Part shown: in pieces, positions 18,564 through 26,520 of the stretch
How positions within the stretch are numbered: the stretch's first letter is position 1
Layout: each line of letters opens with the position of its first letter
Assembly (NCBI GenBank): GCA_004010935.1
Contig: CP026511.1
Location: 3,100,001 to 3,164,000, forward strand
From: Pseudomonadaceae bacterium SI-3
Lineage (GTDB): Bacteria > Pseudomonadota > Gammaproteobacteria > Pseudomonadales > Pseudomonadaceae
Direction of reading: 5' to 3'
Length of the DNA: 64,000 nt
Program-made: the position numbers and the translations under genes
Notes under the pieces: generated by a model
Databases searched by the model: none
Told to the model about the DNA's origin: nothing
The model's input: only the letters and a program-made list of their open reading frames with translations

Positions 18564-20315
18564 ATGCAAACCTTAAAACGCCTGACACCCTTCATCTCGG
18601 TGGCCGCCCAGCTGGATCCGGCCGATATGGCCCTGCTGGCGGGAAGCGGCTTTCGCTGCGTCATCAACAACCGTCCGGACAACGAGGGCGAAGGCCAGCC
18701 GTCCAGTAATGCTATACGCGCTGCGGCCGAGCAATCAGGCCTTGAGTACCACCACCTTCCGGTAGTTTCCGGGCAGATCAGCGATACCGATGTCGCAGCC
18801 TTTCGCGCGCTTCTGGAGCGGGTCAAAGGCCCCGTGTTGGCGTTCTGCCGGACCGGCACCCGTTCAGCATCTCTCTGGGCGTTGGCCGAGGCTCATCATC
18901 TGGACCCTGATCAACTCATCCAAACCGCTCGACAGGCTGATTACGATTTGACTGCCCTGCGACCGCGCCTGGAGCAGTACTGGCAATATGCAGCGGGCGG
19001 ACCGCCGCTGAGCCCTACCCCCACGTTCGCCGCCACGCCACGTTATGACGTGCTGGTAGTCGGCGGCGGAGCGGCTGGCTGCGCCGTGACGGCCAGTTTG
19101 CTCAAGCGCGATCCCGACCTGCGCATCGCAATCATCGAACCACGGGAACAGCATTACTATCAGCCGGGCTGGACGCTCGTCGGTGCCGGCGTGTTCGATC
19201 GCGCCAACACCGAACGCGCCATGAGCCGTTGTATCCCGACAAAGGCACAGTGGATTCGCGCAGCCGTCGAGGCCTTCGATCCGGAGCATCAGCAGGTGGT
19301 GCTTGAGGACGGCAGCCGCATCGGTTACCGCTCGCTGGTGGTCTGTCCGGGCCTGAGCCTCGACTGGGACGCTATCGAAGGCGTGCGTGACAGTCTCGGA
19401 AAATTCGGCGTGACGTCCAATTACGCCTTCGAGCTGGCGCCTTACACCTGGCAACTGGTACAGCATCTGCGCCATGGCAAAGCCCTGTTCACCCAGCCGC
19501 CCATGCCCATCAAGTGTGCCGGTGCACCGCAGAAGGCCATGTACCTATCCTGCGACCACTGGCTCAAGGGAAGCGTGCTGAAGGACATACAGGTGGACTT
19601 CTGCTCAGCTGGGGCGGTGCTGTTCGGCGTCGCCGAGTTCGTGCCTGACCTGATGCGCTACGTGGAACGTTACGGCGCCACACTCAACTTCAATAACAAC
19701 CTGATCGCAGTAGACGGCCCGGCGCGTAAAGCCTGGTTCAAGGTGTCTGACGGAACCGGCCAGAGCAGCACGGTCGAACGCGAGTTCGATCTGCTGCACG
19801 TCGTGCCGCCGCAGCATGCACCCGATTTCATTCGCCGAAGCCCACTGAGCAACGCCGATGGCTGGTTCGAAGCCGAGCATGAAACCCTTCGCCACCCCCG
19901 CTTCGGCAATATCTTCAGTCTCGGTGACGTGTGCTCTGCACCAAACGCGAAGACTGCTGCAGCAGTGCGCAAGCAAGCACCGGTTGTGGCGGAGAACGTA
20001 CTGAGCGTGCTCAGCGGCAAGGGACCGCAAGCCATCTATGACGGCTATGGCTCCTGCCCACTAACTGTCGAGTTTGGCAAAGTGATCCTCGCCGAGTTTG
20101 GATACGGCGGCAAACTGTTGCCGACTTTCCCCCTTGACCCCAGGGTGCCCCGGCGTCTGGCCTGGAAACTGAAAACACGGTGGATGCCGTCGATCTACTT
20201 CGACATGATGCTCAAGGGCCATGAGTGGCTGGCCGAGCCGAAACATCTGGACTTCGAGCCACGGCCAGCCGAGGCGCTCAACGCCTGTGATTTTACTCAG
20301 GAGAAGAAAGGATGA
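18564..20315 (+). CDS. DUF442 sulfurtransferase/phosphatase-like + SQR-type flavoprotein fusion
   Basis: 583 residues with two domains. Residues 1-145 are a DUF442 (beta-lactamase-hydrolase-like) domain with the dual-specificity-phosphatase type loop CRTGTRS (Cys95). Residues 160-560 are an FAD/NAD(P) oxidoreductase related to sulfide:quinone oxidoreductase: VVGGGAAG (166-172), a lone Cys in IKCAGAPQK (Cys318), CSAGAVLFG, and SLGDVCSAPNAKTAAAVRKQ for the flavin. It probably oxidises sulfide to a persulfide that the DUF442 domain or the neighbouring dioxygenase handles. Overlaps the next gene by 4 bp. Domain calls are firm; the coupled reaction is inferred. Confidence 0.88.
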   Translation: MQTLKRLTPFISVAAQLDPADMALLAGSGFRCVINNRPDNEGEGQPSSNAIRAAAEQSGLEYHHLPVVSGQISDTDVAAFRALLERVKGPVLAFCRTGTRSASLWALAEAHHLDPDQLIQTARQADYDLTALRPRLEQYWQYAAGGPPLSPTPTFAATPRYDVLVVGGGAAGCAVTASLLKRDPDLRIAIIEPREQHYYQPGWTLVGAGVFDRANTERAMSRCIPTKAQWIRAAVEAFDPEHQQVVLEDGSRIGYRSLVVCPGLSLDWDAIEGVRDSLGKFGVTSNYAFELAPYTWQLVQHLRHGKALFTQPPMPIKCAGAPQKAMYLSCDHWLKGSVLKDIQVDFCSAGAVLFGVAEFVPDLMRYVERYGATLNFNNNLIAVDGPARKAWFKVSDGTGQSSTVEREFDLLHVVPPQHAPDFIRRSPLSNADGWFEAEHETLRHPRFGNIFSLGDVCSAPNAKTAAAVRKQAPVVAENVLSVLSGKGPQAIYDGYGSCPLTVEFGKVILAEFGYGGKLLPTFPLDPRVPRRLAWKLKTRWMPSIYFDMMLKGHEWLAEPKHLDFEPRPAEALNACDFTQEKKG

Positions 20316-22063
20316 TGCAGCGGCTCGCCCGCCACCTACCGTGTCTGGAATGGGGGAAACAGTATGACAAGGCCGATGCGGCCAAGGACAGCCTGGCCGC
20401 GCTGATCGTAACGCTAATGCTGATCCCGCAGAGCCTGGCCTACGCGATGCTTGCAGGCCTGCCACCGGTGGCAGGCCTGTACGCCAGTATCCTGCCACTG
20501 ATCGCATACACGCTTTTCGGCACCAGCCGCACTTTGGCGGTCGGCCCCGTCGCCGTGGTATCGCTGATGACGGCTGCCGCCCTCGGCCCTTTGTTCGCTT
20601 CCGGCAGCGCCGCGTATGCAGGCGCAGCACTGCTGCTGGCACTGATGTCCGGCGCGACCCTGCTGGCCATGGCGGTTCTACGGCTGGGTTTCCTCGCCAA
20701 TTTCCTTAGCCATCCGGTGATCTCCGGCTTCATCAGCGCCTCGGGCATACTGATTGCCCTCGGTCAGTTCAAGCACATTCTCGGCATCCCAGTCACTGGT
20801 GACAACGCGCTGCAGCTGCTACGAGGATTGATCCAAGGCCTGCCAGAAACGCACCTGCCCACACTCGCCATCGGCACCAGCAGTCTGGTTTTCCTGTTTT
20901 TAGTGCGTAGCCGCCTGGGCCGCTGGCTGCAACGGCTGGGCATGGACGCCCGCACCGCTGGCACGCTGACCAAAATCGGGCCGGTCGTTGCCCTGCTCCT
21001 GGCGATAGCGGCGGTCAGCGGCTTTCACCTCGCCGCTGCAGGGGTTCGGGTGGTCGGCGAAGTGCCCCAGGGGCTTCCATCATTGAGCCTGCCACCGCTA
21101 GACCTGGCCCTTATTGCTCAGCTTCTGCCTGCGGCAGTGCTGATCAGTCTGGTTGGCTTCGTCGAGTCGGTCTCAGTGGCACAAACCCTGGCCGCCAAAC
21201 GCCGCGAACGCATCGAACCCAATCAGGAGCTAGTCGCCCTGGGTGGTGCCAATATAGCCGCGGCGCTGAGCGGAGGTTTTCCGGTCACCGGCGGTTTCGC
21301 CCGCTCGGTGGTTAACTTCGATGCCGGTGCACAGACGCCACTGGCTGGTGCGCTAACAGCATTCGGCATCGGCGTGACGGTATTGTTCTTCACACCGCTG
21401 TTTCACAACCTGCCACATGCTGTGTTGGCCGCCACCATCATCGTGGCCGTACTCAGCCTGGTGGATCTCACCGCGCTCACCCGCACTTGGCGTTACTCCC
21501 GCCAGGATGCGGCCGCCATGGCTGCCACCATGCTCGGCGTACTGCTGATCGGCGTCGAGACCGGCATCATCATGGGCGTGGGCCTATCATTGCTGCTGTT
21601 TCTCTGGAGAACCAGCCAACCGCATATTGCGGTCGTAGGACAGCTCCCCGGCAGCGAGCACTTTCGCAACATCGAGCGTTTCGCCGTGGTACAGAGCCCC
21701 AGGGTGCTTTCGGTGCGGGTCGATGAAAGCCTCTATTTTCCCAACGCGCGGTTTCTCGAGGACCGCATTGCCGAGCTGTTGGGCCAATACCCGCACGCCG
21801 AGCATCTCGTGCTGATGTGTCCCGGGGTCAATCTGATAGATGCCAGCGCACTGGAAAGCCTCGAAGCCATCTCCGCACGTCTTCACACTGCTGGCGTCCA
21901 GCTTCACCTCTCCGAAGTAAAGGGGCCCGTGATGGACCGGCTGCGCCGCACCGATTTCCTCGAACACTTCGGCGGGCAGGTGTTCATCAGCCAGTACGAA
22001 GCGCTGCTCGCCCTGGATTCGCAGACCACTCGACACGCCCTTGAACGGCAACGTTGCAACTGA
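20312..22063 (+). CDS. SulP family anion transporter with STAS domain
   Basis: 583 residues. N-terminal transmembrane core with the SulP signature (IPQSLAYAMLAGLPPVAGLYAS and VGPVAVVSLMT), about ten to twelve helices to residue 430, then a C-terminal STAS domain (residues about 450-560, with LMCPGVNLIDASALESLE). Likely moves sulfate/sulfite or bicarbonate across the inner membrane. In this operon export or exchange of the oxidised sulfur product is plausible. Its ATG overlaps the fusion gene's stop. Confidence 0.92.
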   Translation: MMQRLARHLPCLEWGKQYDKADAAKDSLAALIVTLMLIPQSLAYAMLAGLPPVAGLYASILPLIAYTLFGTSRTLAVGPVAVVSLMTAAALGPLFASGSAAYAGAALLLALMSGATLLAMAVLRLGFLANFLSHPVISGFISASGILIALGQFKHILGIPVTGDNALQLLRGLIQGLPETHLPTLAIGTSSLVFLFLVRSRLGRWLQRLGMDARTAGTLTKIGPVVALLLAIAAVSGFHLAAAGVRVVGEVPQGLPSLSLPPLDLALIAQLLPAAVLISLVGFVESVSVAQTLAAKRRERIEPNQELVALGGANIAAALSGGFPVTGGFARSVVNFDAGAQTPLAGALTAFGIGVTVLFFTPLFHNLPHAVLAATIIVAVLSLVDLTALTRTWRYSRQDAAAMAATMLGVLLIGVETGIIMGVGLSLLLFLWRTSQPHIAVVGQLPGSEHFRNIERFAVVQSPRVLSVRVDESLYFPNARFLEDRIAELLGQYPHAEHLVLMCPGVNLIDASALESLEAISARLHTAGVQLHLSEVKGPVMDRLRRTDFLEHFGGQVFISQYEALLALDSQTTRHALERQRCN

Positions 22064-22083
22064 ACCAGCATGGGAGACCGTAG

Positions 22084-22464
22084 ATGAAAAATGCACACGA
22101 CCTCGTCGAACAGGCCCGGACCCGTATCCAGGAAATACTCCTTGGCGATGCCGAAGCGGCAATCCAGGCGGCGGATATTGTGATCGATGTACGCGAAGCC
22201 GATGAGTTTCGCGAAGGCCATATCAATGGCGCCACAAACATTCCGCGTGGCCTGTTGGAATTCAAGCTAAGCGGTACACCCGAGCTGGGCGCACGAGACA
22301 TGAACATCGTGCTCTACTGCAAGACCAGTGGCCGCGCAGCGCTGTCAGCTGCATCGCTGCAAGACATGGGCTATCTACACGTGAAATCGATCGCCGGCGG
22401 TTTCGATGCTTGGACCGAAGCCGGCAAGCCGGTAGCGAAACCGAGCCTGCCGAGCTTTGAGTAA
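22084..22464 (+). CDS. rhodanese-like sulfurtransferase
   Basis: 126 residues, a single rhodanese domain: VIDVREADEFREGHINGATNIPRG, active-site loop YCKTSGRAAL (Cys at about 79), then GGFDAWTEAG. Cytoplasmic, no signal peptide. Moves sulfane sulfur between thiols and fits the persulfide pathway of the upstream genes. Last gene of the plus-strand sulfur operon, 20 bp after the transporter. Confidence 0.92.
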   Translation: MKNAHDLVEQARTRIQEILLGDAEAAIQAADIVIDVREADEFREGHINGATNIPRGLLEFKLSGTPELGARDMNIVLYCKTSGRAALSAASLQDMGYLHVKSIAGGFDAWTEAGKPVAKPSLPSFE

Positions 22465-22490
22465 CCTCGCAAAATCAGTATGTCCATAAA

Positions 22491-22522
22491 GCAGAAAACC
22501 GACGTCAACGTCGGTCTTCTGC
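22491..22522. terminator. bidirectional terminator hairpin
   Basis: Inverted repeat GCAGAAAACCGACG / CGTCGGTCTTCTGC with one mismatch and a 4-nt loop, between the convergent rhodanese and DUF2892 genes. The A/T-rich inner flank can serve as a weak tract on either strand. Confidence 0.6.
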
Positions 22523-22548
22523 TGGACAAGCCTGCCTCCGCATCCTGG

Positions 22549-22749
22549 TCAGGGCTTGGTACTGCACGCCTTGCAAGTCTTGATTCCGAGCAGCGTATAG
22601 GCCGGGCAAAAGCGGAAAAGGCCGGTGGCTAGGGGCAGCAGACCAATCCAGCCCCAGACGCCAATCATGCCAGCTAGAGTAAGGCCGATTAGCGCAAGGC
22701 CGATGACGATCCGCAGTGTGCGGTCGATGGTTCCGATGTTGGCTTTCAT
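22549..22749 (-). CDS. DUF2892 (YgaP-type) small membrane protein
   Basis: 66 residues: basic N-terminus (MKANIGTIDRTLRI) followed by two hydrophobic helices and a Cys-containing tail (FRFCPAY...CKAC). This matches the inner-membrane DUF2892 module that in E. coli YgaP is fused to a rhodanese. Here the rhodanese is a separate convergent gene. Third gene of the minus-strand unit after the two YeeE-type genes. Confidence 0.88.
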   Translation of the reverse strand: MKANIGTIDRTLRIVIGLALIGLTLAGMIGVWGWIGLLPLATGLFRFCPAYTLLGIKTCKACSTKP

Positions 22750-22762
22750 AATGACCTCCAGG

Positions 22763-23182
22763 TCAGCAAGCGCGCCGGCGTTCCAGCGCGGAGAACAGCA
22801 ACATCCCGCCGAGCATGGCAAGGACAAACAAGAGCACCTGCCAGTGACCGCTGAGCAACACGGCGATCGCCGGGCCCGGACAAATACCGGCGATGCCCCA
22901 GCCCACACCGAACAGCAAACTACCGCCGACCAAACGACCATCAAGCTCGCGTTTGCTGGGCAATTGCATCGGGGCGTCAAGCAACGAGCGCTGGCGCGCC
23001 TTGGCCAGGCTGAAGGGCACCAGCGCCGTCCCGATCGCTCCGACCATGACCATCGCCAGCGACGGATCCCAGGCGCCGAACAGATCAAGAAAGCCAATCA
23101 CCTTGGCTGGGTTGGCCATGCCCGACAGCAGCAACCCCAGCCCGAATAGCAGCCCGGCGGCAAACGAGGTCAGCTTACGCAT
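22763..23182 (-). CDS. YeeE/YedE family transporter, second half-protein
   Basis: 139 residues, about four helices, with SGMANPAKVIGFLDLFGAWDPSL and GIAGICPGPAIA, the conserved Cys-containing motif of the C-terminal half of YeeE (thiosulfate importer) proteins. Start 2 bp after the stop of the preceding gene. Split YeeE pairs like this (PmpA/PmpB type) carry sulfur compounds across the inner membrane. Longer upstream frames overlap the neighbouring gene and are rejected. Confidence 0.9.
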   Translation of the reverse strand: MRKLTSFAAGLLFGLGLLLSGMANPAKVIGFLDLFGAWDPSLAMVMVGAIGTALVPFSLAKARQRSLLDAPMQLPSKRELDGRLVGGSLLFGVGWGIAGICPGPAIAVLLSGHWQVLLFVLAMLGGMLLFSALERRRAC

Positions 23183-23184
23183 AG

Positions 23185-23619
23185 TCAGCCCCGGAGAAGA
23201 TGACGAAGGACAAACACGGTAGCGAAACCGGCAGCCATGAAGGTCAGGGTCGCCACGATCGAGCGCGGGGACAGCCGGGAGATGCCGCACACTCCATGGC
23301 CACTGGTGCAACCGGAGCCATAACGAGTACCGATGCCGACCAGCAACCCAGCCACTCCTAGCCCAAGCCAACCCGACTGAAACTCCAAGGCTGGTAAGGG
23401 GGTAAACGACACCCACAACAACGGCGCCAGCAACACGCCAAGAATGAACACCAACTTTTCCCCCCGCCCCTCAGCATCGCGCTCCAGCAGGCTGGCGAGC
23501 AGACCGCTGATACCGGCGATACGGCCATTGAGCAGAACGAACAGCCCGGCCGCCGCACCAATCAGCACGCCGCCGGACAGCGCGGTCCAAGGAGTGAAGT
23601 TGCCCCAATCGATCGTCAT
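23185..23619 (-). CDS. YeeE/YedE family transporter, first half-protein
   Basis: 144 residues, about four helices, with [24 protein letters not shown], the hallmark Cys-rich motif of YeeE-family thiosulfate/sulfane-sulfur transporters. Start [11 protein letters not shown] follows the family; an upstream 18-codon extension looks non-coding. It heads a unit of YeeE half 1, YeeE half 2 and DUF2892, and is divergent from the CsoR-family gene. Confidence 0.9.
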   Translation of the reverse strand: MTIDWGNFTPWTALSGGVLIGAAAGLFVLLNGRIAGISGLLASLLERDAEGRGEKLVFILGVLLAPLLWVSFTPLPALEFQSGWLGLGVAGLLVGIGTRYGSGCTSGHGVCGISRLSPRSIVATLTFMAAGFATVFVLRHLLRG

Positions 23620-23786
23620 AGCTGGTCCATTTCCGAAACAAGTGGCAATGGGAGATGTCATGGCCGACACCACCGAAGCCCGCCTCTCCGACGGGCCTGT
23701 TCGCCCTGACGCCCGATGCCGAGGAGTGTTCGCAACAGCGTCACAGGCTTATCCAGCCTGGTCCCCATCAATGAACATAGTTAATC

Positions 23787-23820
23787 GCATAACAATATAT
23801 TTTTCAATATATTGTTATGC
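23787..23820. promoter_or_regulatory. perfect 15-bp AT-rich inverted repeat
   Basis: Arms 23787-23801 (GCATAACAATATATT) and 23806-23820 are perfect reverse complements with a 4-nt spacer. It sits between the divergent YeeE unit and the CsoR-family gene. It is too AT-rich for an ordinary terminator and ends no gene. It resembles a dimeric operator, possibly for an ArsR/BigR-type sulfide sensor encoded elsewhere (inference). Confidence 0.6.
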
Positions 23821-23863
23821 CCCATAGACTAAAAGAAGTTGGCCGTAAGCGGTGGCATCGATA

Positions 23864-23881
23864 GCATGCCCCTACCGGTAT
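23864..23881 (+). promoter_or_regulatory. putative CsoR-family operator, copy 2
   Basis: GCATGCCCCTACCGGTAT, 14 of 18 identical to the motif at 17637-17654. It lies 69-86 bp before the ATG of the CsoR-family repressor gene, consistent with autoregulation. Confidence 0.45.
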
Positions 23882-23949
23882 GCCAGGCTGACCGATCCCG
23901 GCGACCGAGCATGTCAGCAGACGCCCTTTTCGTGACGCCAGGTATCAGC

Positions 23950-24240
23950 ATGAATGATCAGACAACTCCCACCGAATCCGTACAGTTACAGGATCAACAG
24001 CAGGCCATGCTGAAACGGCTGGCGAGGGTTGAAGGGCAGGTGCGGGGCATCCAGGCCATGATCAAACGCGGCGAGGACTGCGAATCGATAGCCCAGCAGT
24101 TTTCCGCCGCTCGCAGCGCATTGGACAAGGCCTATCGGCTGATGCTGACTTGCCTGATTGAAGAGGCTATGCACGATCAGGCTCAGGACACAGGCGAGAC
24201 GCTGGCGCGCGTGCGCAGCATTTTTACCAAGTACACCTGA
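23950..24240 (+). CDS. CsoR/FrmR-family transcriptional repressor, atypical Cys pattern
   Basis: 96 residues, all-helical DUF156 family: LKRLARVEGQVRGIQAMI is the family signature. Cys44 aligns with the first ligand Cys of CsoR. The usual His and second Cys positions are Leu69 and Ala73, and a different Cys (Cys68) is present. It therefore cannot bind copper the CsoR way, and a two-thiol persulfide or formaldehyde-like sensing mode is more likely. The position inside a sulfane-sulfur cluster supports sulfide/persulfide control. Start MNDQTTPTES chosen on family length; a Met 13 codons upstream is possible. Confidence 0.85.
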   Translation: MNDQTTPTESVQLQDQQQAMLKRLARVEGQVRGIQAMIKRGEDCESIAQQFSAARSALDKAYRLMLTCLIEEAMHDQAQDTGETLARVRSIFTKYT

Positions 24241-24367
24241 ACAAAAAGGTGCGCGCAGTGGCGTCTGTGAGATAGCCATAACCTTCGAAGAAACGTCAGA
24301 AGGCGACTACCCGGACCATCCAGATATCCGCAGCGGCAAGCGGATAAACGAGTGTCCAGAAACGAAA

Positions 24368-24391
24368 AAAGCGACCCTTTAGGGTCGCTTT
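24368..24391 (-). terminator. terminator after the tRNA pair
   Basis: Perfect stem AAAGCGACCC/GGGTCGCTTT with a 4-nt loop. The minus strand continues into T-rich sequence (TTTTTT at 24370-24365), ending the tRNA-Glu/tRNA-Gly transcript. It could also serve the plus-strand CsoR-family gene (TTTCTT). Confidence 0.85.
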
Positions 24392-24432
24392 CTTAGCGCT
24401 TCGATATCTTTCAAAAAGAATCGGAGCAAATT

Positions 24433-24508
<76 letters not shown>

Positions 24509-24514
24509 AAATAA

Positions 24515-24590
24515 TGGCGTCCCCTAGGGGACTCGAACCCCTGTTACCGCCGTGAAAGGGCGGTGTCCTAGGCCACTAGACGAAGGGGAC
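24515..24590 (-). tRNA. tRNA-Glu (anticodon TTC)
   Basis: 76 nt on the minus strand from GTCCCCTTCGTCTAG to GGGGACGCCA. Acceptor GTCCCCT/AGGGGAC, anticodon loop CCTTTCACG with TTC, T-loop GTTCGAGTC, encoded GCCA end. Only 6 nt separates it from tRNA-Gly, so both come from one precursor. Confidence 0.97.
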
Positions 24591-24662
24591 GCTGCCCGGA
24601 AGCTACTGCTTTATCCGGCTTTCAACGTTTCGCTTTAAGGCTTCACGCTGCAAGTGGCGCGC

Positions 24663-24691
24663 ATTCTATGGAGGTCGTTCATGGTCGTCAA
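24663..24691 (-). promoter_or_regulatory. tRNA operon promoter
   Basis: Minus strand TTGACG (24691-24686), 17-bp spacer, TAGAAT (24668-24663), followed by a GC-rich discriminator (GCGCGCC), the pattern of stringently controlled stable-RNA promoters. About 70 bp upstream of mature tRNA-Glu. Confidence 0.8.
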
Positions 24692-24803
24692 GCACCATCT
24701 AGAAATATTTTATGAACCCAACGTATAGCAAGCGTTGAGCTATCAGCTTGCCAGCCAACGCTCTACACTCGGAAAAAATCGCTCGGTCAGAGAGGTGCGT
24801 TTC

Positions 24804-25571
24804 GTGTCCCCAGTTCTGATTACTGGATTGGTCATTGCCGGCCTGTTCATCCTGATTGCAATTGGCGTCATCAATCAGATCGTAGAGAAGAACGGCTTGG
24901 AAAAGGCGCGCGTCCGCGCCGAACTCAGCGACCGCATGCGCCGCTGTGCCAACCTCTCCGAGAGTTTTCCTGGCCAGATGATGACGCCGGCACTGAAGCT
25001 GTTGCTGACACGTCTGGAGCTGGGTCTGGGCGAGCAGCTGCTTCCCCTAGACAAGAAGAACGCCACGCTCGGCCCCCGGCTCGCTGCTCTACGTAGCGCT
25101 GTTGCCGAAGGCGAAGACATTCCCGTAGCAAACGCGCCAGTCAAGGTCACCACCGAAGCACAAGCGAAGGAGATTCGCCTGCTTATGGAAGACCTGCATG
25201 CTCAGATTGTCTGGGCCAACAAGCAGAACCAGCTGGATACCACCGCAGCCAAGCGCTGGATCCAACAGATCCAGCGGATGATGGTGATGCTGCATGTCGA
25301 ATACTTCAGCAATATCGGTCAGCAGTCGCTTCAGCAGGGTAGTGCGCACAAAGCGCGCCTGGCTTTCGAGCGCGGTATCCAGCACATCCGCAAACAGCCC
25401 AACCCGGCCGAGTATCAAACCCAATTGAGCAAGCTCGAAGCGAGCTACAGCCACGCTAATAAGCTCGAGCAGACGGAACAACAACCGAAGCTTGACGAAC
25501 CGAGCCAGCTCGCCGAAGGTCTGAAGAGCCTCGAAAGCGAAGACGATTGGAAAAAGAACAACATCTACTAG
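24804..25571 (+). CDS. hypothetical membrane-anchored protein with TPR-like C-terminus
   Basis: 255 residues, family not recognised. An N-terminal membrane helix (PVLITGLVIAGLFILIAIGVI) is followed by a charged helical region. A segment near residues 185-215 (YFSNIGQQSLQQGSAHKARLAFERGIQHI) looks like a TPR helix pair, and the tail is Glu/Gln/Lys-rich. Probably anchored with the bulk in the cytoplasm. Start GTG at 24804 has GAGAGG 7 bp upstream; an earlier TTG would run into the tRNA promoter region. I believe it is conserved in Pseudomonas, but I cannot name a function. Confidence 0.65.
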   Translation: MSPVLITGLVIAGLFILIAIGVINQIVEKNGLEKARVRAELSDRMRRCANLSESFPGQMMTPALKLLLTRLELGLGEQLLPLDKKNATLGPRLAALRSAVAEGEDIPVANAPVKVTTEAQAKEIRLLMEDLHAQIVWANKQNQLDTTAAKRWIQQIQRMMVMLHVEYFSNIGQQSLQQGSAHKARLAFERGIQHIRKQPNPAEYQTQLSKLEASYSHANKLEQTEQQPKLDEPSQLAEGLKSLESEDDWKKNNIY

Positions 25572-25664
25572 GTACAGAGCGGACGAATTGAGACGGCCCG
25601 AGCGCCATGTTAATTGATCCTCCGGCGTCCGCCTGCTGCCCTGCCCTGCCGTGGAGAACTCGTC

Positions 25665-26348
25665 ATGCCCATAACCGTATTCGGTGCCCCGCTATCGCCC
25701 TTCGTTCGCAAGGTTCGCCTTTGCCTGCAGGAAAAAGGCCTGGACTATGGGCTAGAAGTCGTAATGCCATTCACGCCGCCCGAATGGTATCTGCAACTCA
25801 ATCCACTCGGCCGCATCCCAGCCATGAAGGATGACGAGCTCTGCCTGGCCGACTCCAGCGTGATCTGCCAATACCTCGACGAAGCTTACGATCAAACTGT
25901 TCGGCTGTATGGCGCTAACCCGACCGATCGAGCGCAGATACGCTGGCTGGAAAAATATGCCGATTACGAGCTCGCACCGCTGACGACATTCGGGGTTTTC
26001 CGCAACCGCGTCCTGAAGCCGAGCTCGGGCAAGCCCTGCAACGAGGAAACCGTACAGGCCGCATTGAACGAGAAGCTGCCACCGCACTTCGACTACCTTG
26101 AGCGTCAGCTGGGGGAGAACGACTTTTTCATTGGCGAGCAACTGTCGATGGCCGACATCGCCGTTGCGTGCCAGCTGATCAACATGGAACACGGCGGCGA
26201 GGTGGTCGACGCGGGTCGCTGGCCGGCCCTGGTCGCGCACTACTCGCGTTTGAAAGCACGCGCATCGATAGAGAACGTGCTGCCCGGCGAGCAGCGTATG
26301 ACCGCCAAGCTCATCGAAATGGGCAAAAGGCCAACACCGCCGAACTGA
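25665..26348 (+). CDS. glutathione S-transferase family protein
   Basis: 227 residues. N-terminal thioredoxin-like domain (PITVFGAPLSPFVRKVRLCLQEKGL, cis-Pro in GRIPAM, DSSVICQYLDE as the glutathione-binding end) and a helical C-terminal domain (FFIGEQLSMADIAVACQL). Catalytic residue probably Ser11 in the SPF motif. Start ATG after TGGAG; the frame extends 17 codons upstream. Substrate unknown. Confidence 0.9.
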   Translation: MPITVFGAPLSPFVRKVRLCLQEKGLDYGLEVVMPFTPPEWYLQLNPLGRIPAMKDDELCLADSSVICQYLDEAYDQTVRLYGANPTDRAQIRWLEKYADYELAPLTTFGVFRNRVLKPSSGKPCNEETVQAALNEKLPPHFDYLERQLGENDFFIGEQLSMADIAVACQLINMEHGGEVVDAGRWPALVAHYSRLKARASIENVLPGEQRMTAKLIEMGKRPTPPN

Positions 26349-26367
26349 ACCTGACGCGCGCCGCCCC

Positions 26368-26392
26368 GGAACCAAGCACCAGCTTCGGTTCC
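26368..26392 (+). terminator. possible terminator hairpin after the GST gene
   Basis: GGAACCAAGC-ACCA-GCTT(C)GGTTCC, a 10-bp stem with one bulge, 20 bp past the GST stop. No T-tract, so only a candidate. Confidence 0.35.
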
Positions 26393-26520
26393 TAGGCGGG
26401 CCTCCCGCAAATGAGCAGTAGAGCGCCGAGGCTCACCAACAGGTGTGTCCCGCAGGGCATGGCCTGTTTATAACGCACGCGTTGGTCAATTGGAGGTCCG
26501 GCAGCAGCCTAACCGCTTGC

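Larger units (their letters stand above)
23620..23949. other. divergent regulatory region, YeeE unit / CsoR-family gene
   Basis: 330 bp without a gene. It contains a perfect AT-rich 15-bp inverted repeat (23787-23820) and a C-tract motif (23864-23881) related to one upstream of the persulfide dioxygenase operon. Both are listed separately. Markedly more AT-rich than its surroundings between about 23770 and 23835. Confidence 0.6.

Noticed and set aside
23787..23820. AT-rich inverted repeat as a terminator
   Set aside because: Arms contain almost no GC pairs, it is not downstream of a gene end, and it lies between divergent promoters.
17678..24240. Sulfur module as a recent genomic island
   Set aside because: It adjoins tRNA genes, which is suggestive, but no integrase, direct repeat of a tRNA 3' end or composition shift was seen by eye.
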